In this document: positions 9,815 to 18,783 of the stretch, in pieces
Position numbering within the stretch: the stretch's first letter is position 1
Layout: each line of letters begins with the position of its first letter
Source of the DNA: Leptospira broomii serovar Hurstbridge str. 5399
GTDB taxonomy: Bacteria; Spirochaetota; Leptospiria; Leptospirales; Leptospiraceae
DNA length: 64,000 bases
NCBI RefSeq assembly: GCF_000243715.2
Contig: NZ_AHMO02000011.1
Span: 62,001 to 126,000, forward strand
Reading direction: 5' to 3'
Program-made: the position numbers and the translations under genes
Notes under the pieces: generated by a model
What the model saw: only the letters and a program-made list of their open reading frames with translations
The model's database searches: none
Told to the model about the DNA's origin: nothing

Positions 9815-11245
9815 CTATCTTGCCTCCAAAGATTTAACTTTCTTTCTTTGGTTCGATGGAAGTATTCTTAAAATTTTACGGTATTTTGCAACCGTTCGTC
9901 TTGCGATTTCGATGCCTTTTTTCTCGATATGCTCGACAATTTCCTGATCGGATAAGGGATTTTCAGGATCTTCTTCTTTTACTAAATTCCGAATCATTTC
10001 ATGTATCGTTTTGGAAGATTCCATTCCTCCTTCGGAGCTTTTGGATTTAAGCCCGGAAGAGAAAAACCATTTTAATTCTAGAATTCCCCAGGAAGTCTGA
10101 ACATATTTGTTCGAAGTGATTCTAGATACGGTGGATTCGTGAAGTTCGAGTCGTTCCGCGATATCCTTTAGAGTAAGAGGCCTGAGAAAGCGAACTCCCT
10201 TACGAAAGAATTCGGTTTGGAGTTCGATAATTGCTGATACGACCCTATATAAAGTTTGCCGACGTTGATTGACGGAACGAATCAACCATTCGGCGGAACT
10301 TAATTTAGTGGAAATATACTCTCGATCCGAATCTTTTGCTCCCTTCTTTAAGAAACCCTTATATTCCTTATTAATTTTCAGCTTCGGAAGCCATTCGTCG
10401 TTTAGTAGAATATTGAATTCTCCGCCGATCTCCCTTACGATAACATCGGGAAGTATATAATCCGGTTTTTTAGGGGTATATAAAGTCGCGGGGAAAGGTT
10501 CTAGTTTCTTAATCTCCGCAGCCATTGCCTCTACATTTTCCACGGGAATTCCCATCTTTTTTGAAATTCCTTTATAATCCAACTTCTCCAAATCTTTCAA
10601 ATGGTTTTCGATTAAGTCATGTAGCTTAGCGTCTTCGGGCTTTAAAATTTTAGCCTGAACCAATAATGTCTGTTGAATATCTTTCGCTCCAATTCCAAGG
10701 GGATCTAATTGGTGAATCTGATCCAACACCTTTCGAATCATCTTTATGCTGACTCCGATCTCTGCGGCCAGTTTGTCGTGAGTTTGAGGAATAAAACCTC
10801 GGTCGTCCAGCATGGAAATGAGCATTTCAGCTATCTCCATTTCCTTTCCTTTTAAGGAGGAAATGCGCAATTGCCAAAGAAGATGCTCCGACAAAGATTG
10901 AGTATTGGGAGAGGATTCGATATATTTTTGATTTCGATCGGATGCGTCTGACCCGCGTGTTTGGGGCCTATCTATACTAAATGATTCCTGCCAGCCGACA
11001 TCCGTATTTTTAAGGAAATCGTTTTTTTCTTTTCTGCGAAGGTCGTCTACCGAATATAATTCCGGATTTTTGCTCCTTTCAGAAGAGGCTTCCTCTTCTA
11101 GCATAGGATTTTCCACCAACTCTGCACTGATTCTGTCCGCAAGTTCGACTGTTGAAAGCGGCAATAGCTCGATGGACTGGCGAAGGTCCTGAGTCATTAC
11201 CAGTTTCTGAGTTTGCTTTTGGACGAGTTGGTGATTTAAATTCAC
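9815..11245 (-). CDS. rpoN: RNA polymerase sigma-54 factor
   Basis: 476 aa. The N-terminal activator-interacting region is Leu/Gln rich (LVQKQTQKLVMTQDLRQSIELL, residues 6-27). The core-binding region is at about 100-300. A helix-turn-helix follows (TLKDIAERLELHESTVSR, near 356-373) and the RpoN box ARRTVAKYRK lies close to the C-terminus (about 447-456), which reads the -24 promoter element. It overlaps lptB by four bases. The order lptB-rpoN is widely conserved in Gram-negative bacteria, and here the train continues into hprK-HPr-ntrYX, bringing activator, kinase and sigma factor together. Confidence 0.96.
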   Translation of the reverse strand: MNLNHQLVQKQTQKLVMTQDLRQSIELLPLSTVELADRISAELVENPMLEEEASSERSKNPELYSVDDLRRKEKNDFLKNTDVGWQESFSIDRPQTRGSDASDRNQKYIESSPNTQSLSEHLLWQLRISSLKGKEMEIAEMLISMLDDRGFIPQTHDKLAAEIGVSIKMIRKVLDQIHQLDPLGIGAKDIQQTLLVQAKILKPEDAKLHDLIENHLKDLEKLDYKGISKKMGIPVENVEAMAAEIKKLEPFPATLYTPKKPDYILPDVIVREIGGEFNILLNDEWLPKLKINKEYKGFLKKGAKDSDREYISTKLSSAEWLIRSVNQRRQTLYRVVSAIIELQTEFFRKGVRFLRPLTLKDIAERLELHESTVSRITSNKYVQTSWGILELKWFFSSGLKSKSSEGGMESSKTIHEMIRNLVKEEDPENPLSDQEIVEHIEKKGIEIARRTVAKYRKILRILPSNQRKKVKSLEAR

Positions 11246-11967
11246 AGTTTGAAATCCTCGCCTAAGTACATTCGCTTTGCTTCTTTATCGTTCACAAGTT
11301 CCTTCGGTGTTCCGGCGATCAGAATTTTGCCGCTATGCATTATATATGCTCTATCCGTTATTTTTAACGTCTCTCGCACATTATGGTCCGTGATAAGTAT
11401 TCCTAACCCTTTTTCTTTTAGGCTATTGATTACCGTTTGAATATCCTTAACCGCTATAGGATCTACCCCTGCAAAAGGTTCGTCAAGAAGGATAAAGTCC
11501 GGATTCGTAACAAGTGAACGAGCGATTTCGCATCTTCTTCGTTCTCCACCCGAAAGCGTATACCCTTTTTGATTGGCAACGCGCATAATTTGAAGCTCTA
11601 ACAGTAGTTCGTCTCTTCTTCTGACGATCTCACTTCTGGGAATTTTTAAGGTTTCTAGAATAGCTTCCAAATTTTCAGCGACAGTCAACTTACGAAAAAT
11701 AGAAGCTTCCTGTGCTAAATACCCGACTCCTAATTTAGCGCGGGTATGCATCGGAAATTCCGTTACGTCTTGGTCGTCTATGAATACGTGGCCCGAGTCG
11801 GGTTGCACGAAGCCGACGGACATATAAAATGAAGTAGTTTTGCCAGCCCCGTTGGGACCTAATAATCCGACGACTTCTCCTTTCCGAATATCGAAGGTTA
11901 CCCCGTCAACGACCTTGCGTTTATTATATATCTTTACGAGGTTCTGGCAACGGATTGTCGTACCCAT
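11242..11967 (-). CDS. lptB: LPS export ABC transporter ATP-binding protein LptB
   Basis: 241 aa ABC ATPase that powers extraction of LPS from the inner membrane with LptF/G and LptC. Walker A GPNGAGKTT (36-44), Q-loop in YLAQEA, signature LSGGERRRCEIAR (near 138-150), Walker B FILLDEPFAGVDP, and the H-loop TDHNVRE. LptB-type length and the C-terminal YLGEDF segment are characteristic. It sits directly behind the LptA-like gene (seven-base gap) and overlaps rpoN. The LptF/G permease genes are not in this window. Confidence 0.95.
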   Translation of the reverse strand: MGTTIRCQNLVKIYNKRKVVDGVTFDIRKGEVVGLLGPNGAGKTTSFYMSVGFVQPDSGHVFIDDQDVTEFPMHTRAKLGVGYLAQEASIFRKLTVAENLEAILETLKIPRSEIVRRRDELLLELQIMRVANQKGYTLSGGERRRCEIARSLVTNPDFILLDEPFAGVDPIAVKDIQTVINSLKEKGLGILITDHNVRETLKITDRAYIMHSGKILIAGTPKELVNDKEAKRMYLGEDFKL

Positions 11968-11974
11968 GCGTCTC

Positions 11975-13312
11975 CTAATTTCCTAGATGGACTCCTTCCG
12001 TCAGGATCGCCCGGCCTTCCCTAGGATAAAAGAGGATTTTTCCCGCCCGTAAAATCTTGCCGGATCGATCTATCCTTGGATTCCCTTCCAGATAGATCGT
12101 CTCATCTTTTTCATAGTAAGTCGCATATTCGCCCATCGCTTGGGAGCCTTTTGCCTTTATGAACACATTCCCGCGTATTACGGTTTCGTCTTTATCAAGA
12201 AAACGTTCGAATTCTTGCGCCGTCATAGTAGTCGTAACAGCTCCGGATTTCGAATCTAAGAATTCCATCTTACCGTCGTCGGTAACATGCATATATTCTT
12301 CTTTGCGAAAGTAATCCAATACGTTTCCGGAAAGAATTAAATAATTCTCTCTGTCGTGGATCCGGACGTTTCTCCTTCCTCGAATCGTATGCGAATCCGT
12401 CCCTAAAGATTCCAATACGTCTGCGGTTATTTTTACGTTCTTTCTGAAAATAGTGGAGTTCCCCTTTAAACTAATCACTCTTTCCTTATTTTCGTCGTTG
12501 CTGCTCTCCAATCGATCGCCCTTTAGAATAGTAATAACCTTTTCCGTCGTTTCCTTACCCTCTTCCGTTTGTCGTTTCTCGTAGGAAGTCTGGAAAAGAA
12601 CGGTATTTTGCTCCAATAGAATTCTATTCTCACTTGTATAGAAAGAAAGCTTCGTGCCTGTTAGATATCGATCTTTGGAGAGTAAAAATGGGTTCGGATC
12701 CGTAGTTATCACATTTTCGGATTCTTTAAACAATGCTTCCTTACATAAAATAGTTACATCAGGGTGAGTGATGATCACTCCGCCGATCAGCTTCGTGATT
12801 TTCGTACTAAGCTGCCTTTCGATCGTCTGAGCGGCAATTATAGTGGTTTTTCCGGTTTTATCCTTAAAGAATAACCTTGGTCTATCTTTTATGATGACAA
12901 TTTCCGCATATTTATCGTATTCGCCCGTGCCTGCCTTAAGAGTTGTTCCGTTTTCCTGATCGTCCACTTCGACGCCGTATTTTAAGAATGCTTTATATGC
13001 TTCTTTCCCTATCACTTCAATTCTGTTGGCGGAAAGCTTTACCTTTTTATGTTGGATCCAGGCGCCTCCTTCAAGAGTAAAAGTCGTGACTTTCAATCCT
13101 TGGATCTGCTTATCCTCTTGGGTCAGCGTGCTGCCTCCCCAATACGTCGGAAAACTTTCCTTCTTTGTCGGATCGGATTCACCGATTCCTTGAATAGGCT
13201 TTCGTTCCAACGATTCCGGTGAGAATAGCAAAGGGGGACGTATATGGGGAAAAAGATCGTCTACGAACAGAAGAGCGAATATGAAAAGAAATGAACAGAG
13301 TCGATTTTTCAT
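11975..13312 (-). CDS. lptA: Large LptA/OstA-like periplasmic protein
   Basis: 445 aa with an N-terminal signal-like hydrophobic segment (about 5-22). From residue ~70 it is made of repeating short beta-strand patterns of the OstA/LptA type (for example LEGGAWIQHKKVKLSANRIEV, ISLKGNSTIFRKNVKITADVLES and VIRGNVFIKAKGSQAMGEYA). LptA forms the beta-jellyroll bridge that carries LPS across the periplasm. E. coli LptA is about 185 aa, so this protein could hold two or more jellyroll modules in one chain. It lies between lptC and lptB as expected. The function is strongly supported by context; the exact domain count needs a structure model. Confidence 0.8.
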   Translation of the reverse strand: MKNRLCSFLFIFALLFVDDLFPHIRPPLLFSPESLERKPIQGIGESDPTKKESFPTYWGGSTLTQEDKQIQGLKVTTFTLEGGAWIQHKKVKLSANRIEVIGKEAYKAFLKYGVEVDDQENGTTLKAGTGEYDKYAEIVIIKDRPRLFFKDKTGKTTIIAAQTIERQLSTKITKLIGGVIITHPDVTILCKEALFKESENVITTDPNPFLLSKDRYLTGTKLSFYTSENRILLEQNTVLFQTSYEKRQTEEGKETTEKVITILKGDRLESSNDENKERVISLKGNSTIFRKNVKITADVLESLGTDSHTIRGRRNVRIHDRENYLILSGNVLDYFRKEEYMHVTDDGKMEFLDSKSGAVTTTMTAQEFERFLDKDETVIRGNVFIKAKGSQAMGEYATYYEKDETIYLEGNPRIDRSGKILRAGKILFYPREGRAILTEGVHLGN

Positions 13313-13318
13313 CGGTAC

Positions 13319-13969
13319 TTACTCCGGTGCGGAAGACAGAGGATTGGATCCTCCCTGCGTAATTGCAGTCGGATGCAGAATAGTGAATTTATTTAGATCC
13401 TTATCCGCTCGCAGACCGATTCCTCTGATTTTGGTACCGTCGGCTTCCACCACTACCTCTTCGTCCGAGGAAAGTTTTTTGGATTCGGTATTGTATTCCA
13501 ACGACTTAGCCAGCAGTGTTCTACCTTCGTCGGTACGAAGATGGATATTACCGTTCAAAACCATTAGCTTTGAAGTATGATTGATCTCGCCCTTATCGCC
13601 TGTGAGCTTCGATTTGAACTTACCGTTTTCGTATTGATCGAAGTCGACGGCGTAAAAGACGGTTCTGCCCTCTCCTACAAATACGTATGATTCTTCGGCC
13701 TTGAGTTTCCAAATTAAAATTCCGCTTTCATCATACTGATCCCTTTCGAAATTCTTAAAGGATATCGTAGCTCCGCTTTCTTTTTCGTTTTCGACTCGAG
13801 TGTATTTTGCCTCTTTCTTGCCCGTAACTAGAAAGAAAATTACGATCAATCCGATGCCGGCCAATATTCCGGCGAACATCCTATATTTCTGGATGGTTTC
13901 CGCGTCTATATTTTTCAGAAAGGCGAGCTGAAATTTCAAAGTTCCGCCTGGTCGACCGGGGACGGTCAA
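13319..13969 (-). CDS. lptC: LptC-like LPS export protein
   Basis: 216 aa. A single N-terminal transmembrane helix (about 28-47, FAGILAGIGLIVIFFLV) is followed by a periplasmic beta-rich domain with LptC-like features (WKLKAEESYVF, LTGDKGEINHTSKLMVLNGNIHL). LptC receives LPS from LptB2FG and hands it to LptA. It overlaps kdsA by four bases and is followed after six bases by the LptA-like gene, the usual kds-lptC-lptA-lptB arrangement. The sequence is divergent, so the call rests on topology, repeat pattern and neighbours. Confidence 0.82.
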   Translation of the reverse strand: MTVPGRPGGTLKFQLAFLKNIDAETIQKYRMFAGILAGIGLIVIFFLVTGKKEAKYTRVENEKESGATISFKNFERDQYDESGILIWKLKAEESYVFVGEGRTVFYAVDFDQYENGKFKSKLTGDKGEINHTSKLMVLNGNIHLRTDEGRTLLAKSLEYNTESKKLSSDEEVVVEADGTKIRGIGLRADKDLNKFTILHPTAITQGGSNPLSSAPE

Positions 13970-14820
13970 CCTTTATTGAGAATTTCCCGTTTTACGTATC
14001 GATCCAATCCGATCAGTTCCTTTAATAGAGCTTTGATTTTGGAAATCGGATATTGGGTTGTCGCATCCGAAAGCGCTTTCTCAGGATCGGGATGGACTTC
14101 CATAAAGATTCCTTCGATACCGAGAGCGACGGCGCTTCTTACCATGCTTGGAATAAATTCCCTCTGCCCCCCGGTAATATTTCCGGCTGCACCCGGAAGC
14201 TGCGCGGAGTGAGTCGCATCGAAAACGACAGGAATATCGTACCCGTGGAGTATGGGAACGGTTCTGCCATCGAATACTAGATTTCCGTAACCGAAAGTGG
14301 TTCCGCGTTCCGTTACCAGATATTTTTCGGATCCTGATTCTTGGATCTTCGTTTTGATATGTCTGCAGTCTTGAGGAGCCAGAAATTGTCCTTTTTTGAC
14401 ATTCACCCATTTGCCGGTTTTTGCCGACTCCGAAATTAAATCGGTCTGTCTGCATAGAAACGCAGGAATTTGGTAGATATCTAAAATGTCTTTTAACGGA
14501 ATAATATGAGAAGTCTCATGGATGTCGGTTAGCACAGGCACATTGTACTTTTTCTTGATGAATTCTAAATGCTTGATTCCTTCGGCAAGGCCCGGTCCCC
14601 TATACGAATTCACCGAGGATCGATTCGCCTTATCAAAGCTGCTCTTAAATATATAAGGAATTCCTAATTCTCCGCAAATTTCCACCATCTCGCCGCATAC
14701 AAAATCGAGAAGCTCCCGATTCTCCATTACGCAGGGACCTGCGATTAAAAAGAAAGGACTGCCCCCGCCGATTTTAGTTCCGTTCAAAAACTCCCTTGTG
14801 CTTGCAGTTTGATCGCTCAT
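13966..14820 (-). CDS. kdsA: 3-deoxy-8-phosphooctulonate synthase (Kdo-8-P synthase)
   Basis: 284 aa, the normal size. Condenses arabinose 5-phosphate with PEP to form Kdo-8-phosphate for lipid A-core. Diagnostic motifs: FLIAGPCVMENRE near the start, FKSSFDKANRSS (about 58-69, substrate loop), PVLTDIHE (about 95-102), LCRQTDLI (122-129), and the C-terminal GIFMEVHPDPEKALSD. Whether it is the metal-dependent type cannot be decided from these motifs alone. It overlaps pyrG and lptC by four bases each. The gene train pairs it with CTP synthase, whose product is needed to activate Kdo as CMP-Kdo. Confidence 0.95.
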   Translation of the reverse strand: MSDQTASTREFLNGTKIGGGSPFFLIAGPCVMENRELLDFVCGEMVEICGELGIPYIFKSSFDKANRSSVNSYRGPGLAEGIKHLEFIKKKYNVPVLTDIHETSHIIPLKDILDIYQIPAFLCRQTDLISESAKTGKWVNVKKGQFLAPQDCRHIKTKIQESGSEKYLVTERGTTFGYGNLVFDGRTVPILHGYDIPVVFDATHSAQLPGAAGNITGGQREFIPSMVRSAVALGIEGIFMEVHPDPEKALSDATTQYPISKIKALLKELIGLDRYVKREILNKG

Positions 14821-16436
14821 GAAACCTTCCTTGTTAGTTTGACGGCAGCACGAATGAATCCGGCAAATAGGGGGTGAGGTTTGGTCGGTTTGCCGGTAAA
14901 TTCCGGATGAAATTGCACTCCGATAAACCAGGGATGATCGGGAATTTCCACAATTTCGATCAAATTTTCATCAGGAGAAATTCCGGAGAAAACCATGCCT
15001 TTCTCTTCGAAAGATTCCTTAAAGCGATTCGTGAATTCAAAACGATGTCTATGACGTTCGTAAATTGATTCTTGCTTGTACTCCGCAAACGCGAGAGTGT
15101 TTTTACGGATTCTGCATGGGTACGATCCAAGACGCATCGTGCCCCCCATTTGATCGATATCCATCTGCTCCTCGATCAACGAAATAACCGGATCCGAAGA
15201 ATCCGGTCTAAATTCGGTGGAATTCGCATCCTTCAAACCTAGAACGTTTCTGGCATATTCGATGACTGCACATTGCATTCCTAAGCAGATTCCGAAAAAT
15301 GGAATGCCTTTGGTTCTAGCGTATTGGATGGCCAGAATTTTTCCTTCGATTCCTCTATCACCAAAACCGCCGGGAACTAAAATTCCGTGAACACCCTTAA
15401 GGACTTCTTTCACGTTCGTCTTATCCACTTTTTCAGGATCGACCTTTACGAATTCAACGTTTGCCTCGTTAGCGATTCCGCCATGAGAAAGACTTTCGTA
15501 AACGGAACGATATGCGTCATGGAGAGAAATGTATTTTCCGACTACTGCGATCTGGACGGTATGCTTTGCGGATTGAAGACTTTTAATAATCTTTTCCCAT
15601 TCCGAGAAATTGGATTTTCCGAGCTCCATACCCAGCGTTTTTAAAACGACTTGATCTAATTTTTCTTCTTTATACATTTTGGGAATTTCATAAATGGAAG
15701 TACTGATGTCCGACGCGGAGATCACGTTTTCTTCCTTTACGTTACAGAATAAGGAAATCTTGCCTTTCATATCCTTACTCATAGGTTGGTTTACTCTACA
15801 AATCAGAATATCAGGTTGAATTCCTAAAGCCAGGAGTTCTTTCACAGAATGTTGAGTCGGTTTAGTTTTTGCTTCTCCTGCTACGGTAATCGTCGGGACC
15901 AATGTCACATGTATGAATAAAACGTGGGTAGGTCCATGCTCGTATCTCATTTGTCGAATGGCTTCCAAAAATGGAATCGACTCTATATCCCCTACAGTGC
16001 CTCCGATTTCTACGATTACAAAATCGGTAGCATTCTCTCGTGCGAGAGTATAAACCCGATTCCTGATTTCATTCGTGATATGCGGAACGACTTGTACGGT
16101 TCTTCCTAGGTAATCGCCTTTTCGTTCTCTCTGAATAACGGTATTATAAATTTGGCCGGTGGATACGGAATTTTTTCGGGTGAACTTGGATTTAGTAAAG
16201 CGCTCGTAGTATCCTAGGTCCAGATCCGTTTCTGCCCCGTCTTCCGTCACATAAACTTCTCCATGCTGGTAAGGGCTCATCGTTCCAGGATCTATATTGA
16301 TATATGGATCCATTTTTTGAAGAGAAACGGTATATCCCCTGCTTTCGAGCAGGCAACCTAGGGCCGCTGCGGAAACCCCTTTTCCTAAGGAAGAGCAAAC
16401 TCCTCCGGTAACGAAAATAAATCTGGTCTTGGACAA
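14817..16436 (-). CDS. pyrG: CTP synthase
   Basis: 539 aa. Makes CTP from UTP with ATP and glutamine. The N-terminal synthetase domain starts FVTGGVCSSLGKGVSAA and has KMDPYINIDPGTMSP and TVGDIES. The C-terminal glutamine amidotransferase domain (about 285-539) has GGFGDRGIEGKI, the nucleophile in FGICLGMQ and the catalytic HPE in VQFHPEF. Start is TTG at 16436 with AAGGAAGGAGA well placed upstream. It opens the tight 16-gene train; a 123-base gap with a hairpin separates it from rfaE2, so it may have its own promoter or a regulated leader. Linkage to kdsA fits the CTP demand of CMP-Kdo synthesis. Confidence 0.96.
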   Translation of the reverse strand: MSKTRFIFVTGGVCSSLGKGVSAAALGCLLESRGYTVSLQKMDPYINIDPGTMSPYQHGEVYVTEDGAETDLDLGYYERFTKSKFTRKNSVSTGQIYNTVIQRERKGDYLGRTVQVVPHITNEIRNRVYTLARENATDFVIVEIGGTVGDIESIPFLEAIRQMRYEHGPTHVLFIHVTLVPTITVAGEAKTKPTQHSVKELLALGIQPDILICRVNQPMSKDMKGKISLFCNVKEENVISASDISTSIYEIPKMYKEEKLDQVVLKTLGMELGKSNFSEWEKIIKSLQSAKHTVQIAVVGKYISLHDAYRSVYESLSHGGIANEANVEFVKVDPEKVDKTNVKEVLKGVHGILVPGGFGDRGIEGKILAIQYARTKGIPFFGICLGMQCAVIEYARNVLGLKDANSTEFRPDSSDPVISLIEEQMDIDQMGGTMRLGSYPCRIRKNTLAFAEYKQESIYERHRHRFEFTNRFKESFEEKGMVFSGISPDENLIEIVEIPDHPWFIGVQFHPEFTGKPTKPHPLFAGFIRAAVKLTRKVS

Positions 16437-16461
16437 GTCCGTCTCCTTCCTTGCTGAACAG

Positions 16462-16486
16462 GGTTTTTCTCGGTTCGTGAAAAACC
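16462..16486 (-). other. Perfect 8-bp hairpin in the pyrG leader
   Basis: GGTTTTTC and GAAAAACC form a perfect 8-bp stem around a nine-base loop, 26 bases ahead of the pyrG start and within the 123-base rfaE2-pyrG gap. No T-tract follows on the minus strand, so it is not a classical terminator or attenuator. A role in RNA processing or pyrimidine control is possible but unproven. Confidence 0.4.
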
Positions 16487-16559
16487 AACTCCGAAATTCA
16501 AAGAATTTCCGGGAAAGGACAACGATTGGATTTGGATCGGGGAAATCCCGCCCTTTTTG

Positions 16560-17048
16560 TTAGACTCCTCGAATCTTACGGATGATTTCTGTGCTCGAAA
16601 AACCTTGAATAAAGGGAAGAATTTGGACTTCTCCGCCAAGACTACGAACAAGCGGGGTTTCCGGTAGTGTCTCTCTATCGTAGTCTCCACCTTTGGTATG
16701 AATATCGGGACGAATCCTCGAAATCAGTTCGATAGGGGTTTCTTCCGCAAATACGGTAACGGCACTCACGAAAGAAAGACACACGAGAAGAAAAGCCCTA
16801 TCCTCCTCCGGATTAATAGGTCTTTCCGGCCCCTTGATTTTTTTCACTGAAGAATCGGAATTGAGACCGATCCAAAGAAAATCGCCCAGTTCTGAGGCCT
16901 GGGCAAGGTACGTTAGATGTCCTTTATGCATCAAATCGAAGACACCGTTCGTAAATACGATTTTATGAGTTTTACGAACGCGATTTGCAATCGCCGAGGC
17001 CTCCGAAAACGATATAATTTTATCCAAACAGGATTGAATTATGTTCAA
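16560..17048 (-). CDS. rfaE2: D-glycero-beta-D-manno-heptose 1-phosphate adenylyltransferase
   Basis: 162 aa nucleotidyltransferase of the cytidylyltransferase fold. It has FTNGVFDLMHKGHLTYL (HxGH motif, about 32-48), GLNSDSSVKKIKG, and the C-terminal FSSTEIIRKI that marks RfaE/HldE adenylyltransferases. It makes ADP-heptose in LPS core synthesis. In E. coli this is fused to the kinase as HldE; here the two activities are separate adjacent genes. The TTG start overlaps the rfaE1 stop (TTGA). The ISxxxR-type end and length match stand-alone RfaE2. Confidence 0.92.
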   Translation of the reverse strand: MNIIQSCLDKIISFSEASAIANRVRKTHKIVFTNGVFDLMHKGHLTYLAQASELGDFLWIGLNSDSSVKKIKGPERPINPEEDRAFLLVCLSFVSAVTVFAEETPIELISRIRPDIHTKGGDYDRETLPETPLVRSLGGEVQILPFIQGFSSTEIIRKIRGV

Positions 17049-18061
17049 CGAAGCAGACCTCTTTTTTCCAAGGCTAATTGCAGCTCTTCCAGTGAAACGG
17101 TTTCCGCTCCTAGTTTACCTACGACGACTCCGGCCGCCACGTTTGCAATTAATGCCGATTCCAATTCCGTTAAACCCGCGGCGCAGAAGGCAGTGTATGC
17201 GGATATTACAGTATCTCCTGCGCCGGTAACGTCGAAGACTTCCTTGGCAACTGTCGGTATATGATGAGTTTTTCCTTCCTCAGCTAGATAGAGGCTCATT
17301 CCCTTTTCTCCGCGAGTGATCATCATGGATGGGGACCGGAGACGTTCCGCGATTTCCTTTGCGGCGATCTCTACTTCCTGATCCGAATCCAATTTTCTTC
17401 CTAGAGCGCGCCCAGCCTCGTGATGATTCGGAGTCATGATGCTTGCAGTTTCGTACTGAAAAAAATGAGAAACCTGCGGATCGACGGTGACGATTTTCCC
17501 TTTTTTTACCGCTAATGAAATGACTTCATGAATTAATCTAGGAGTAAGAGTCCCTTTATCATAATCCGATAGCACAACCCCGTCCACTTGGTCGATTCGG
17601 TCCGCGAATGCTCGAATCAATTCGGACTCTTCCTCTTGGGTTAAAGAAAGTGTTTCTTCTCGATCGATTCTACAAACTTGCTGATGACCTGCTATCACTC
17701 TTGTTTTCAGTATCGTTGGTACTCTCTCGGAACGAATCACTTTGTTTTCTCTTGCGTCCGTCTTTTCGGCGGTCAACAAATTACTCAATGTTTTAGCGGT
17801 CTCGTCGTTTCCGGATCGTCCTAGAACGACGGATTGCACTCCGAATCTAGATAAATTTTTGATCACATTCCCGGCACCGCCTAAAGTCGTTTTTTCTTTT
17901 CGAATCCAGACGACGGGAACCGGGGCTTCGGGAGAAATTCGATTTACTTCGCCGAACAAATACTCGTCGAGAATTAGATCTCCTAAAACGATAATCTTTG
18001 TCTTGGAGAGCCTTGAGGAAGCGGCGGCATACTGATGTTTTTTTATAGAGTACAATTTCAA
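17045..18061 (-). CDS. rfaE1: D-glycero-beta-D-manno-heptose-7-phosphate kinase
   Basis: 338 aa PfkB-family sugar kinase. Visible: VLGDLILDEYLFGEVNRISPEAPVPVV (about 25-51), the glycine-rich TTLGGAGNVIKNLSRFG, VVLSDYDKGTLTP (about 155-167), and the C-terminal catalytic VTGAGDTVISAY (about 268-279) with the general base Asp. Together with rfaE2 it provides ADP-L-glycero-D-manno-heptose precursors for LPS. The called start is TTG without a strong ribosome site; the first 20 residues are not part of the conserved fold, so the exact start is uncertain. Divergent from the Lon-domain gene. Confidence 0.93.
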   Translation of the reverse strand: MKLYSIKKHQYAAASSRLSKTKIIVLGDLILDEYLFGEVNRISPEAPVPVVWIRKEKTTLGGAGNVIKNLSRFGVQSVVLGRSGNDETAKTLSNLLTAEKTDARENKVIRSERVPTILKTRVIAGHQQVCRIDREETLSLTQEEESELIRAFADRIDQVDGVVLSDYDKGTLTPRLIHEVISLAVKKGKIVTVDPQVSHFFQYETASIMTPNHHEAGRALGRKLDSDQEVEIAAKEIAERLRSPSMMITRGEKGMSLYLAEEGKTHHIPTVAKEVFDVTGAGDTVISAYTAFCAAGLTELESALIANVAAGVVVGKLGAETVSLEELQLALEKRGLLR

Positions 18062-18118
18062 ACCGAGATTAGCAAATTCGTTTGCGTTTTCTCTTCAAAA
18101 GGTTAGGATATTCCTTCG

Positions 18119-18733
18119 GTGTCAACAACTACAATCCCTATCTTTCCCCTTCCCGGCATCATTCTATTTCCGGGAACGTTTCTTCCTCTACATATATTCG
18201 AACCCAGATATCGAATGATGTTGGATTATTGTTCCGAGTCGGGGGAAGAAATGGCGGTGGCTCCTATTCGAATGGATTCCTTAAAGAAGCAAGATCCTCA
18301 TCCGGAGATCGAATCCGTTTTTGGCTGGGGAACGATTATCCGACGGGATCCCCTTCCGGATGGAAGATCGAATATTCTTCTCGAAGGGAAAGGTATCGCT
18401 AAACTAAGCGGATACGAGGTTATGGATCCGTTTCGAATCGGAATCATCGAGAAAATTCCCTCTGAGACTAAATATACTCAGGAAGACGTTTTTCGAGACG
18501 TTTTCGATAAGATACTTTCATTAACGAAGCGAATCCTCTTAGCCGAAGGCGCACAGGAAGATCTGATTTTGCGAATGAACGAACTCTGGAATCATCCCTT
18601 TCCGATTGATTTCATTTCTTCAATTTTAAATTTCGAATTCCAGAAAAAGCAGGAGATTCTCTCTCATCCGGATCCGATCGCGAAAGCGAAAGTATTACTC
18701 TGGATCGTAGAGGAAATGAATTTGGGAGAATGA
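18119..18733 (+). CDS. Stand-alone LON substrate-binding domain protein
   Basis: 204 aa, GTG start. The whole protein matches the N-terminal LON domain: IPIFPLPGIILFPGTFLPLHIFEPRYRMML (about 6-35), then a beta-rich first half with GWGTIIRRDPLPDGRSNILLEGKG, and a helical C-terminal half with ILSHPDPIAKAKVLLWIVEEM. The AAA+ and Ser protease domains of Lon are absent, as in many short LON-domain proteins of unknown role. It is convergent with the NlpC/P60 gene and does not look like a truncated lon, since the end is natural. Confidence 0.85.
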   Translation: MSTTTIPIFPLPGIILFPGTFLPLHIFEPRYRMMLDYCSESGEEMAVAPIRMDSLKKQDPHPEIESVFGWGTIIRRDPLPDGRSNILLEGKGIAKLSGYEVMDPFRIGIIEKIPSETKYTQEDVFRDVFDKILSLTKRILLAEGAQEDLILRMNELWNHPFPIDFISSILNFEFQKKQEILSHPDPIAKAKVLLWIVEEMNLGE

Positions 18734-18783
18734 ACTAAGAATTTTTCTTTTCTTCGTCGTCCTTCACCGAAGCTTCAACCGAC

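Noticed and set aside
18119..18733. Truncated lon protease pseudogene
   Set aside because: The reading frame has its own natural stop and full LON-domain length, and no AAA+ or protease remnants follow; stand-alone LON proteins are common.
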